Below are positions 9,011 to 22,904 of a DNA stretch of 56,075 bases, piece after piece. Position numbers and translations under genes: made by a program. Position 1 is the first letter of the stretch, and each line of letters opens with the position of its first letter. Source of the DNA: an uncultured Verrucomicrobiota bacterium (GTDB taxonomy: Bacteria; Verrucomicrobiota; Verrucomicrobiia; Opitutales; Opitutaceae); contig CAJCBL010000157.1 of the NCBI GenBank assembly GCA_903960515.1, positions 1 to 56,075 on the forward strand, given 5' to 3'. The notes beneath the pieces are model-generated. The model did not search any database. It saw nothing but the letters and a program-made list of their open reading frames with translations, and was not told where the DNA came from.

Positions 9011-9775
9011 ATGTCGACACTGTGTGCCCCTCTACGCCCGGAGAACGAGCGGGTGTTTTTCGCCGGAGTTGCCGTGGTGCCAGAGTGCTGCGCCCAAGGG
9101 CGGCGCGCTGCGAGCTGGCGGGAGAGCGGCGCGGAGTGGGTGCGGCCTTTGATCGAGAGGCAGGACTGGGGCGAGGACTGGCCCGAGGGCGAGGTGCCGG
9201 GGCGGCGCTGGGTGATCGATTTCCCGCCGGGTGCCGATGAGCGCGCCCTGGCGGAGGCGGGCGAATTGGGGCGGCTCTTTCAACGCTCCGGCGGGCGGAT
9301 CGCGCGGAGCGGACCGGCGGCGGAGCTGCGCATCGCGCTGGCCAAATGCGACCGTTGCCTGGCGGCGCCGGCCGGCTGTCTGCGCGCGCGCTGGAGGTGG
9401 GTGCCCTCCGCCGCCCTGCCGGGCACAGGGCTGGTGGTGGCGGTGCGCGACGATGAATTCCTGGCCGGGGTGCTTGCCTCGGTGTGGCCGGCGGTGTGGC
9501 TGCGGGGCACGGGCCTGCGGCTTGGCGCGGGGGCGCTGAGGCGTTTCCCTTTGCCTTGGGCTCCGGATACCCCACGGGGCACGCTCAGCCGGGAGCAGGA
9601 GGAGCGGCGTTGGGCGGTGGTGCAGGCTTGGCGGGCGGCCGGGGGCGGTACCCGGGATCTGGAGCCCGGCGGCTTTGCCTCGCAGGACCTCTCCGCGGCG
9701 GTGGCGGCGGCCTACGGCTGGCCGGCGGGTATCGAGCAGGCGGAGGCGCTGGGGCTGCTGCTGGCTATGGGATAG
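9011..9775 (+). pseudogene. Orphan C-terminal target-recognition-domain fragment of a type IIG-like DNA methyltransferase
   Basis: The 254-residue frame resembles only the C-terminal third of MmeI/type IIG methyltransferases. It shows a degenerate version of the segment ahead of the specificity domain (ALAKCDRCLAAPAGC), then GTGLVVAVRDDEFLAGVLAS, RRFPLPWAP, and a tail AVAAAYGWPAGIEQAEALG. That tail corresponds to the AVFAAYGWP(A/S)DLSDEEIL ending known in intact enzymes. The catalytic NPPY domain and the nuclease domain are absent. It is either a decayed remnant or a captured stand-alone recognition domain. The start at 9011 is uncertain because the frame is open to 8885. Confidence 0.55.
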
Positions 9776-10460
9776 CCGGCGGCGCAGGCATGGCCGCGGC
9801 GGCACCGAGGTGCGCAGCGTACCAGTGGTGCAGGAAATCCAGGATCTCCACCCCGAAGAACGCCAGCAGCGCGAAGTAGATTATCGATACCACGATGGCC
9901 ACGAAGCCGGCGATCACCATGCCGCCGTCCTCCTCCAGCAGCCCCATGGCCAGGCAGACCATCGCGGCGGCCGGCGGACCGTTGGAGAGCAGGGCAGGGA
10001 TCATCAACAGGAGGGCCGCTAGCACGATGCCGGCTCCGATCACACGGTGTGCCCAGCGGCCGGTGACAAAGAAGGGAAGCCTCTTGCGGGAGATGCGCTC
10101 GAGCAGCCGGATGACCTTCTCCGCGCCTCTAAGCAGGACGCCGAAGAAGCGAGGGGGCAGCCGGCGCGCGCGCAGCTTTGCCGGCAACCGGCTGGGGTGG
10201 ATACCCAGCGCCAGCCCCAGCCCGAGGCCGGCCACCACCGGGCCGATGGCCATCGCGACGCCCAGAAGCGTGGCGGGGGTGAATAGCGGCAGGGCCACCA
10301 GGACCACCAACAGCGAATAGGTACGGTCGCCCAGCACATCGATCAGCTTGGCCAGATGCACCTCTTCGTGCCCGAAATGCGCGTTGAGCGCGTGCAGCTC
10401 TGCGGAGAGCTTGCGCGGCGGCGCGGCGGGCGAGGGCTGGGAGCTGGAGGATTCGGACAT
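9765..10460 (-). CDS. ExoD-family membrane protein
   Basis: The 231-residue protein matches the ExoD family (exopolysaccharide synthesis, ExoD). Its Ser/Pro-rich N-terminus is followed by LSAELHALNAHFGHEEVHLAKLIDVLGDRTYSLLVVLVALP split over the cytoplasm-membrane boundary. Four or so membrane segments follow (near residues 50-66, 70-90, 145-165 and 190-212). The conserved GDR and FxGxxR-like pieces near the first segment are visible. ExoD was named from rhizobial exopolysaccharide mutants; its biochemical role is unknown. Its tail overlaps the methyltransferase fragment by 11 bp, end to end. Confidence 0.82.
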   Translation of the reverse strand: MSESSSSQPSPAAPPRKLSAELHALNAHFGHEEVHLAKLIDVLGDRTYSLLVVLVALPLFTPATLLGVAMAIGPVVAGLGLGLALGIHPSRLPAKLRARRLPPRFFGVLLRGAEKVIRLLERISRKRLPFFVTGRWAHRVIGAGIVLAALLLMIPALLSNGPPAAAMVCLAMGLLEEDGGMVIAGFVAIVVSIIYFALLAFFGVEILDFLHHWYAAHLGAAAAMPAPPAIP

Positions 10461-10699
10461 CGGGTGGCGGCGGGATCGGCGAGTGCCGGGGCGCCATGTT
10501 GGGCGAACTACGCTGGGGCGCAATGGCGGCGGCGAAACTTCGCTGCGGGTCGATTTGCCGAGGGCCCGGGCGGTGGGCCGGCGGTGGTGGTTGGTCGCGG
10601 GCGGTGAGGGCTGCGCGGCGCCGGGCCCGGTGCCCGCCCATGGAGACGGGCGGTGTCCGAGGCTTGCCCGTCGGGCGAAGCGTGGTTGTTGTTTGGTTT

Positions 10700-11215
10700 G
10701 TGCCGGAAGTTGACCAGCTCATCGCCCGCTTCGGTCTGCGGCCCTTGCCCCAGGAGGGCGGCTGGTTTGCGCGCACCTGGACGAGCACCGAAACGCTGTC
10801 GGGGGCGGCATTGCCTCAGCGCTACGGCGGCGGCTCCCGGCCCGCCGGCACCGGTATCCTGTATCTGCTCGCGGACGGGGAGTGCTCCGCGCTGCACCGG
10901 CTGCGCTCCGATGAGACCTGGCACTTCCATGCCGGCGCTGCCGTGGACCTGCTGTGCCTCGATCCGTCCACCGGCTGCGGAGGGCGGGTGCGGCTGGGGC
11001 CGGCGGTGCTGGGCTCCGACGCCCCGCAACTCGTGGTGCCTCACGGCTGCTGGCAGGGCGCGAGGCTGGCGGCGGGCGGGCGCTGGGCGCTCCTGGGCTG
11101 CACCATGGCCCCCGGCTGGGACGACGCCGATTTCGAGCTCGCACGTCGCGATGAACTGGTGGCGGCGTGGCCGCAATTTGCCCATGACATCGCGGCGTTG
11201 ACGCGTGAGGGTTGA
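10700..11215 (+). CDS. Cupin-type DUF985 protein
   Basis: The protein of about 171 residues fits the DUF985 cupin family (YML079w-like). Visible features are VDQLIARFGLRPLPQEGGWFARTW at the start (broken across two strands), a GTGILYLLADGECSALHRL strand, the cupin metal-ligand segment DETWHFHAGAAVDL near residue 75, and VPHGCWQGARL near 115. Members are beta-barrel proteins of unknown substrate. The GTG at 10700 is chosen because family proteins begin just before this point; the frame is open further upstream to 10496, so the start is uncertain. It is the first gene of a run to 13514. Confidence 0.8.
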   Translation: MPEVDQLIARFGLRPLPQEGGWFARTWTSTETLSGAALPQRYGGGSRPAGTGILYLLADGECSALHRLRSDETWHFHAGAAVDLLCLDPSTGCGGRVRLGPAVLGSDAPQLVVPHGCWQGARLAAGGRWALLGCTMAPGWDDADFELARRDELVAAWPQFAHDIAALTREG

Positions 11216-11218
11216 TCC

Positions 11219-11953
11219 ATGCCAGCCTCCCGGCCCAAACTCCTCTCTCACCTGCTCGGCGTGCCGGGCGCGTTGAAGATCTGGAAATGGTTCTCCCACT
11301 CCCGGGCGCGGCTCAACCTCGCCGACATGCGCCAGGAGTATGCTCTGGCCGGTTTGGCCGAGGGCGATGCCCCGGCCGGGGACTGGTGGCCGTTGTGGGA
11401 GCGCTGGCTGGCCGAGGCGGTGAAGTCGGGTATCCGGGAGCCCAATGCTCTGGTCGTGGCAACCGCAGATGTGGCCGGCCAGCCGTCTACCCGCATGGTG
11501 CTGCTCAAGGGAGCCGATCGCCGGGGCTTTGTCTTCTACTCGAACTATGAGAGCCGCAAGGCGGGCGCACTCGCCGCCAACCCTCGGGCCTCGCTGCTCT
11601 TCCCCTGGCATGAGCTGGAGCGGCAGGTGATCGTGGAGGGCTCCGTAGAGAAGGTGTCAGTGGAGGAGAGCACGGCCTATTTCCACTCCCGGCCGCTGGG
11701 CAGCCAGGTGGGCGCGTGGGCCTCGGCGCAGAGCACGGTGCTTGCCGGCCGCGAGGAACTGGAGCGCCGGGTGGAGGAGCGCATGGCCGAGTTCCAGGGC
11801 AAGGTGGTGCCACTGCCGCCGTTTTGGGGCGGATACCGCGTGGTGCCGGCGGCCATCGAGTTTTGGCAGGGGCGCCCGAGCCGGCTGCACGACCGGCTGC
11901 GCTACACCCGGCAATCCGACGGCACCTGGTGCCGCCAACGACTTTCACCATGA
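11219..11953 (+). CDS. pdxH: Pyridoxamine 5'-phosphate oxidase
   Basis: PdxH is an FMN enzyme that oxidises pyridoxine/pyridoxamine 5'-phosphate to pyridoxal 5'-phosphate. The 244-residue protein shows the N-terminal helix with RLNLADMRQEY, the substrate and FMN sites in EPNALVVATADVAGQPSTR, the segments GFVFYSNYESRKAGALA and LLFPWHELERQV, and the C-terminal FWGGYRVVPAAIEFWQGRPSR (in parts), which carries the conserved Arg-x-His pocket RLHDR. Length is normal. Its stop overlaps the sixA start (ATGA, 11950-11953), so the two are probably translationally coupled. Confidence 0.95.
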   Translation: MPASRPKLLSHLLGVPGALKIWKWFSHSRARLNLADMRQEYALAGLAEGDAPAGDWWPLWERWLAEAVKSGIREPNALVVATADVAGQPSTRMVLLKGADRRGFVFYSNYESRKAGALAANPRASLLFPWHELERQVIVEGSVEKVSVEESTAYFHSRPLGSQVGAWASAQSTVLAGREELERRVEERMAEFQGKVVPLPPFWGGYRVVPAAIEFWQGRPSRLHDRLRYTRQSDGTWCRQRLSP

Positions 11954-12423
11954 AGCTCTACCTGGTTCGTCACGCCCACGCTGTATCCGATGCCGAGGAC
12001 CCGGCGCGCCCTCTCAGCCCGAGGGGGCGCGAAGTTGCCCTCTCGATGGGCCGCTGGCTGCGCGGCAATGCCGCAGTGGATATCGCGGAGGTGTGGCACA
12101 GCCCGCTGGTGCGGGCGCGGGAGACGGCCGAGCTGTTGGTCGAGGGCGCTCGGCTCAAGGCGCGGTTGCGCGAGGCTCCGGGGCTGCTGCCCGAGGACGA
12201 TGTGTCGGCGATGGCCTTGGCGCTCGGGCGTCACGGGGATTCCGTGATGCTTGTCGGGCATGAACCGTATATGGGCGCGCTGGCGGCGCGCTTGCTCGGG
12301 ATCGAGACCGGCGGGGTGGAATTCAAGAAGGGCGCCGTGCTCTGCCTCGAGCGTATCCTGCGCGGCGCGCCATGGACGCTCCTCTGGCATGTCAACCCGC
12401 GGCTGGTGGCGGGCGAGGAGTAA
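11950..12423 (+). CDS. sixA: Phosphohistidine phosphatase SixA-like
   Basis: The 157-residue protein is a small member of the histidine phosphatase superfamily. LVRHAHA (residues 5-11) carries the nucleophilic His, SPLVRARETAE the second Arg, and LVGHEPYMG the catalytic His late in the protein. SixA removes phosphate from phosphohistidine in HPt domains or PTS proteins. A large hybrid kinase with an HPt domain is encoded at 14768-21166, a possible but unproven partner. The start overlaps the pdxH stop by four bases. Confidence 0.88.
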   Translation: MKLYLVRHAHAVSDAEDPARPLSPRGREVALSMGRWLRGNAAVDIAEVWHSPLVRARETAELLVEGARLKARLREAPGLLPEDDVSAMALALGRHGDSVMLVGHEPYMGALAARLLGIETGGVEFKKGAVLCLERILRGAPWTLLWHVNPRLVAGEE

Positions 12424-12440
12424 CGAAGCGGCCACGCGCG

Positions 12441-13514
12441 ATGCGACTCTTCCTCACCGGCGCTTCGGGTTTGCTGGGCGGCAATTTCGCCGCGGTGGCG
12501 GCGCGCGCCGGTCACGAGGTGGTGGGCACCGTGGGCGGCTGGACCGGTGCCCCTATCCCGGGTTTGGCTACGCAGATGCGGCTGGAGTTGCGCAACGGTG
12601 CCGCGCTTGAAGCGGCGGTGCGCCGGGCCCGGCCGGAGGCGATCGTGAACTGCGCTGCGGTGTCCGACCCGGGCCAGTGCGAGCGCGAGCCGGAGCTGGC
12701 GGCGGCGCTCAATGTGGAGCTGCCTAGGCAGCTAGCTACGCTGGCGCAGAAGCTGGGGGTGCGCCTTATCCACGTCTCCACCGAGCAGGTCTTCGACGGG
12801 TCGGGTGCGCCCTACAGCGTGGACGACCCGGTGGCTCCGATCAATGGTTACGCGCGGCTGAAGGCGGACTCGGAGCGGGAGGTGGTCGCGGCGGCGCCCC
12901 TGCTGTCCGCGGTGGTGCGCGCTCCGCTGCTGATGGGCAACAGCCCTGGCGGGAGGCGCAGTGTACATGAGCGGCTGCTGCTCGACTGGAGCGAGGGGCG
13001 CGTGGCCCGGCTTTTCAACGACGAGATTCGGCAGGTGGCCATGGCCGACAATCTGGCGGCGGTGTTGCTCGAGCTCTGTGTGCGGTGCGAGCTGTGCGGG
13101 GTGTTCCAATGGGCGGGGGCGGAGCCGGTCTCAAGGCATTGGCTGGGGCTGGCGATCGCGGCGCGTTTTGGGATTCCGGCTCAGGGGCGGGTTGTCGTAG
13201 CCCACCTACTGGGCACGCCGCTGGCGGCCACTCGGCCGCCCGATCTTCGGCTGGATCTGCGTCCGCTCACGGAGTTGCTCTCCACAAGGCCGGAACCGCT
13301 GGGCCCACAATTGGCGCGGCTGGTAGTGCCGGAGGCGTTGCTCGGGGCGATGGGGAAGCTGCGCAACGGCCCGCTGCCCTGGGCGCAGCCCGAGCCCTCG
13401 GGTGCGGCGGACGGCAACGCGGGACCGGCCTCCGCCTGGGATGGGCGTCGCCCTCGATGCTGCGGGGTTACCGCCGTTTCCAAGGCGTGGATGCGAGGGC
13501 GCGCTCGGCCTTGA
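12441..13514 (+). CDS. RmlD-like NAD(P)-dependent sugar nucleotide reductase/epimerase
   Basis: The 357-residue protein is an extended short-chain dehydrogenase. It has the dinucleotide motif LTGASGLLGGNF at residues 4-15, the family strand IVNCAAVSDPGQCE, VSTEQVFDGSGAPY with the catalytic Ser/Thr, and the YxxxK pair in YARLK near residue 136. The closest named relative is dTDP-4-dehydrorhamnose reductase (RmlD), but no other rhamnose gene is present, so the substrate is unknown. The last 47 bp overlap the 3' end of rsgA on the other strand; the C-terminal 40 residues are therefore low-complexity and may not be conserved. Confidence 0.85.
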   Translation: MRLFLTGASGLLGGNFAAVAARAGHEVVGTVGGWTGAPIPGLATQMRLELRNGAALEAAVRRARPEAIVNCAAVSDPGQCEREPELAAALNVELPRQLATLAQKLGVRLIHVSTEQVFDGSGAPYSVDDPVAPINGYARLKADSEREVVAAAPLLSAVVRAPLLMGNSPGGRRSVHERLLLDWSEGRVARLFNDEIRQVAMADNLAAVLLELCVRCELCGVFQWAGAEPVSRHWLGLAIAARFGIPAQGRVVVAHLLGTPLAATRPPDLRLDLRPLTELLSTRPEPLGPQLARLVVPEALLGAMGKLRNGPLPWAQPEPSGAADGNAGPASAWDGRRPRCCGVTAVSKAWMRGRARP

Positions 13515-14466
13515 GCTTGAGGTAGCTCGTCACCCGGCCCAGTTCCACCTTGCCGGCGGCAAGGGCGGCCTGCACGGCGCACTCGGGCTCGGTGCCATGG
13601 CGGCAGTCGCGAAACCGGCATTGCAGGGCGAGAGCAGCCACCTCCGGGAAGAGGTCGTCCAGGGGGGTGTCTGCATCCCAAAACTGGAATTCGCGCATGC
13701 CGGGCGTGTCCAGAAGGAGGACGCCTCCCGGCCCCAGGAACAGCTCCCGGCTGCTGGTGGTGTGCCGGCCCTTGGCGTCGGACTCCCGCACGTCCTGCAC
13801 GTCCTGGAGTTCGTCGCCGGCGAGTCGGTTGATGAGCGAAGATTTGCCCACCCCGGAGAGCCCGAGGAAGGCGATGGTCTGCCGGCGCACCAGCCAGGGC
13901 TTGAGCGCCTTGGTGCCGCCGCGTTTGGTGGCGCTCACGGCGACCACGGGGGCGCCGCCGGTGAGTTTCTCCACCTCCTCGCGAATGCTATCGGCGGCGG
14001 GGTTGAGGTCGGCCTTGTTGAGCACAACCACGGGGGCGATGCCGCCGGAGCGCACCGCGGTGATGAAACGCTCGATGCGGCGCTGGTTCACCTCCACGTC
14101 CAGGCCCACGACGATGAATACCGTGTCGAGGTTTGCGGCGAGCACCTGTTCCTCGATGCGGCGATGGCCGGCGGCCTGGCGCGAGAGCAGTGTGTGCCGG
14201 GGAAGCACAGCCATCAGTCGGGCGCGGTGCTCCTCGGGGCGGGGCTCCACGGCCACCCAGTCGCCAGCCACGGGCAGTTCGGCGCGCCGGGTGGAGCGGT
14301 GGCGCAGCTTGCCGGCGGGCTCCGCGAGGATCTCCTCCTCGGCGGTGGTCACGCCCCAGCCGCGTCCGAAGTCGGCGGTTACGCGGCCCGGCACGCAGCC
14401 GGCCGCCGCGTGGGGCGCGAAGGCGGCGGCAAACGAGTCGTTCCAGCCGAAATCTTTGAGGGACAT
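13468..14466 (-). CDS. rsgA: Ribosome small subunit-dependent GTPase A
   Basis: RsgA is a circularly permuted GTPase that tests maturing 30S subunits. The 332-residue protein has an OB-like N-terminal domain and VVLNKADL (G4) ahead of GLSGVGKSSLINRL (G1), the permuted order that defines the family. LLLDTPGMREF is G3. The zinc site is C-x5-C-x-H-x5-C in QCRFRDCRHGTEPEC near residue 285. The start at 14466 (MSLKDFGW) was chosen because it is the usual N-terminus of family members; the frame is open further upstream to 14643. Confidence 0.94.
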   Translation of the reverse strand: MSLKDFGWNDSFAAAFAPHAAAGCVPGRVTADFGRGWGVTTAEEEILAEPAGKLRHRSTRRAELPVAGDWVAVEPRPEEHRARLMAVLPRHTLLSRQAAGHRRIEEQVLAANLDTVFIVVGLDVEVNQRRIERFITAVRSGGIAPVVVLNKADLNPAADSIREEVEKLTGGAPVVAVSATKRGGTKALKPWLVRRQTIAFLGLSGVGKSSLINRLAGDELQDVQDVRESDAKGRHTTSSRELFLGPGGVLLLDTPGMREFQFWDADTPLDDLFPEVAALALQCRFRDCRHGTEPECAVQAALAAGKVELGRVTSYLKLKAERALASTPWKRR

Positions 14467-14767
14467 GCGGGCCGCAGCATACGGGTGAAGCGGTGGAGCG
14501 GAAGCTTTCTCCGGAGGATGATGCGGGTGCATACCGACGCCGGCTTGAAGCCGCAGGTTGGCGCACTCCGCCCGGCAAGCCGGCGCCGGCCGTGGCTGCC
14601 ATCCTTGGCTGTGGCCGGGGGCACGCTTGCCCGGCGCGGGCACTGGACTGTCGTGCGAGCGGAGGGTGGGGGAATTCTCCCAGTAAACTTCCGCCCGTTC
14701 CGGCCGATGAGGAACCGCCCGGCAGGAGCTCGGTCCGTTCCCCGGCAGCGTTTGCGGAAGCTCTCAC
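14467..14767. other. 301-bp divergent intergenic region
   Basis: This is the promoter space between rsgA and the hybrid kinase. I see only a small hairpin (GGGGGAATTCTCCC near 14670) and no clear promoter or repeat. Confidence 0.4.
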
Positions 14768-21166
<6,399 letters not shown>

Positions 21167-21180
21167 GCCGCACACCATTT

Positions 21181-21813
21181 ATGCGTATCCTGATTGCTGA
21201 CGACGACCTGACGACCCGCACCACCCTCAAGGCGGTGCTTCAAAAATGCGGCCACGAGGTGGTCGAGGCCCGCGACGGCACGGAGGCCTGGGCGGAGCTC
21301 CAGCGACCGGATGCGCCGCGGGTGGCCGTGCTCGACTGGCTGATGCCCGGCCTCGACGGCCGGGAGATTTGCCGGCGCGTGCGCGCCGGCGACCAGGACC
21401 ATGCCGCCTATCTGATCCTGTTGACCGTGTGTGGTGGGAAGAAGGATGTATGCGCGGGCCTGCATGCCGGGGCCGACGACTACATCTCCAAGCCCTTCGA
21501 CCCGGTGGAGCTGGCGGCCCGCGTTGAGGTGGGGCGCCGGGTGATCGGGCTACAGGAGGGGCTGGCGGCCAAGTTGCGCGAGCTGCGCGAGGCGCTCGAC
21601 CACATCAAGACCCTGCATGGCATCCTGCCCATCTGTGCGAACTGCAAAAAGATCCGCGACGACAAGGGATACTGGAGCCAGGTGGAGGCGTATGTGAGTG
21701 CGCATTCCGAGGCGGTATTCTCGCACGGGATCTGTCCGGAGTGCATGGGCAAGTGCTACCCGGAATATGCCGGGGAGGCCGGTGAAGTGAGCAAAGGGGC
21801 GGAAGGGACCTAA
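21181..21813 (+). CDS. Response regulator with Cys-rich C-terminal domain
   Basis: The 210-residue protein has an N-terminal receiver domain: acidic triad DDD at 7-9, phospho-acceptor Asp52 in LDWLMPGLDG, and Lys near 104 in DDYISKPFDP. A short coiled linker (KLRELREALDHIKTL) leads to a C-terminal module with HGILPICANCKKIRDD and SHGICPECMGKCYPEY. The four Cys in CxxC pairs suggest a small metal-binding fold known after receivers in many environmental bacteria, with no known activity. There is no DNA-binding domain. It lies 14 bp after the hybrid kinase and probably receives its phosphate. The tandem repeat array begins immediately after its stop codon. Confidence 0.9.
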   Translation: MRILIADDDLTTRTTLKAVLQKCGHEVVEARDGTEAWAELQRPDAPRVAVLDWLMPGLDGREICRRVRAGDQDHAAYLILLTVCGGKKDVCAGLHAGADDYISKPFDPVELAARVEVGRRVIGLQEGLAAKLRELREALDHIKTLHGILPICANCKKIRDDKGYWSQVEAYVSAHSEAVFSHGICPECMGKCYPEYAGEAGEVSKGAEGT

Positions 21814-22143
21814 GCCGTAACCGAGCAAGCACGCCACTTTGGGTTCGGACAGCGCCCGACCCCCGGAGTCCGGCAGGAGCGTTCTTGCATGCGATCAGCG
21901 CTCTAAGGCACGCGCAAGCACGCGCCTACGGCGGAACAGTTACGCCCAAGCCCGAGGCCGAAATTCTTCCGGATGCTATCGTTCGCGGCCGCGAACGATA
22001 GCATCCGGACGTGATTCCGCAGATCCCCTGCCGTTCCGCAGCAATACGGTATTTTATCGCTGGGTACAAATCGCCTTGTCTGTGGTAAAGACGAAGGCTG
22101 ATCCACGAAGATGAGCCAAAGGGACAGCCGGCCAATTCCATTA
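21814..22143 (+). repeat. 330-bp tandem repeat, copy 1
   Basis: The unit begins at GCCGTAACC directly after the response-regulator stop. In order it holds a REP-type element in the reverse orientation, a perfect 36-bp palindrome with a GCGGCCGC centre (21971-22006, paired out to 42 bp), and a conserved tail with GTTCCGCAGCAAT and GATCCACGAAGATGAGCC. Frames across it are spurious. Confidence 0.85.
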
Positions 22144-22472
22144 GCCGTTGCCGTGCAAGCACACCGCTTTGGGCCCGCACAGTGCCCGAACTCCGGAGTC
22201 CGGCAGGAGCGTTTTTGCATGCGATCGCGCTACAAGTCGCGCGCAAGCACGCGCCTACGGCGGAACAGCTACGCCCAAGCCCGAGGCCGAAATCCGTCCG
22301 GATGCTATCGTTCGCGGCCGCGAACGATAGCATCCGGACGTGATCCCGCAGATCCCCTGCCGTTCCGCAGCAATACAGTACTTAATCTCTGGTCACAAAT
22401 CGCCTTGTCCGTGGTAAGGACGAAGGCTGATCCACGAAGATGAGCCAAAGGGACAGCCGGCCAATTCCATTA
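22144..22472 (+). repeat. 330-bp tandem repeat, copy 2
   Basis: This 329-bp copy is nearly identical to copy 1. Its 36-bp palindrome is at 22300-22335 and is again perfect. Copies 1 and 2 differ mainly by scattered substitutions and a few single-base indels in the REP half. Confidence 0.85.
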
Positions 22473-22790
22473 GCCGTAGCCGTGCAAGCACACCGCTTTG
22501 GGCCCGCACAGTGCCCGAACTCCGGAGTTCGGCAGGAGCGTTCTTGCATGCGATCAGCGCTACAAGTCGCGCGCAAGCACGCGCCTACGGCGGAACAGCT
22601 ACGCCCAAGCCCGAGGGCGAAAATTCTTCCGGATGCTATCGTTCGCGGCCGCGAACGATAGCATTTGGACGTGATTCCGCAGATCCCCTGCCGTTCCGCA
22701 GCAATTCCGTAGTCGCTCTCTGGCCACGCAGCGCCTTGCCCGTGGCAGGGCCGAAGGCTGAACCAAGAAGATGAACCAAAGGGGAATGCC
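22473..22790 (+). repeat. 330-bp tandem repeat, copy 3, diverged
   Basis: The first two thirds match copies 1 and 2. The palindrome at 22631-22666 has lost pairing at its right end (ATTT instead of ATCC). The last ~80 bp are diverged (GGCCACGCAGCGCC in place of GGTCACAAATCGCC). This is probably the oldest copy of the array. Confidence 0.8.
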
Positions 22791-22877
22791 GGATTAGGGC
22801 GGGTCGGCTGGCGAGGGGCGAGGCGGGCGCGGGTCATTCGTTCGCTCGGGGCGCGGGCCCGGCCTCGGCCCTAATCC
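22791..22877 (-). repeat. Long inverted repeat before the alkaline phosphatase stop
   Basis: GGATTAGGGC at 22791-22800 pairs perfectly with GCCCTAATCC at 22868-22877, across about 67 bp of very GC-rich sequence. It sits 28 bp past the end of the minus-strand phosphatase gene and may act as a 3' barrier. Function unproven. Confidence 0.5.
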
Positions 22878-22904
22878 CCCGGTGTCTCCAGTTTTCTGAC
22901 CCCG

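Noticed and set aside
8460-9575. A 371-residue minus-strand frame and a 405-residue plus-strand frame near 8023-9240
   Set aside because: Both are Arg/Pro/Gly-rich frames caused by high GC; the frame with methyltransferase-tail features was preferred at 9011-9775.
21839-22774. Small repeated frames in the 330-bp array (about 60-110 residues)
   Set aside because: They consist only of the translated repeat, differ in frame between copies and contain the hairpin arms.
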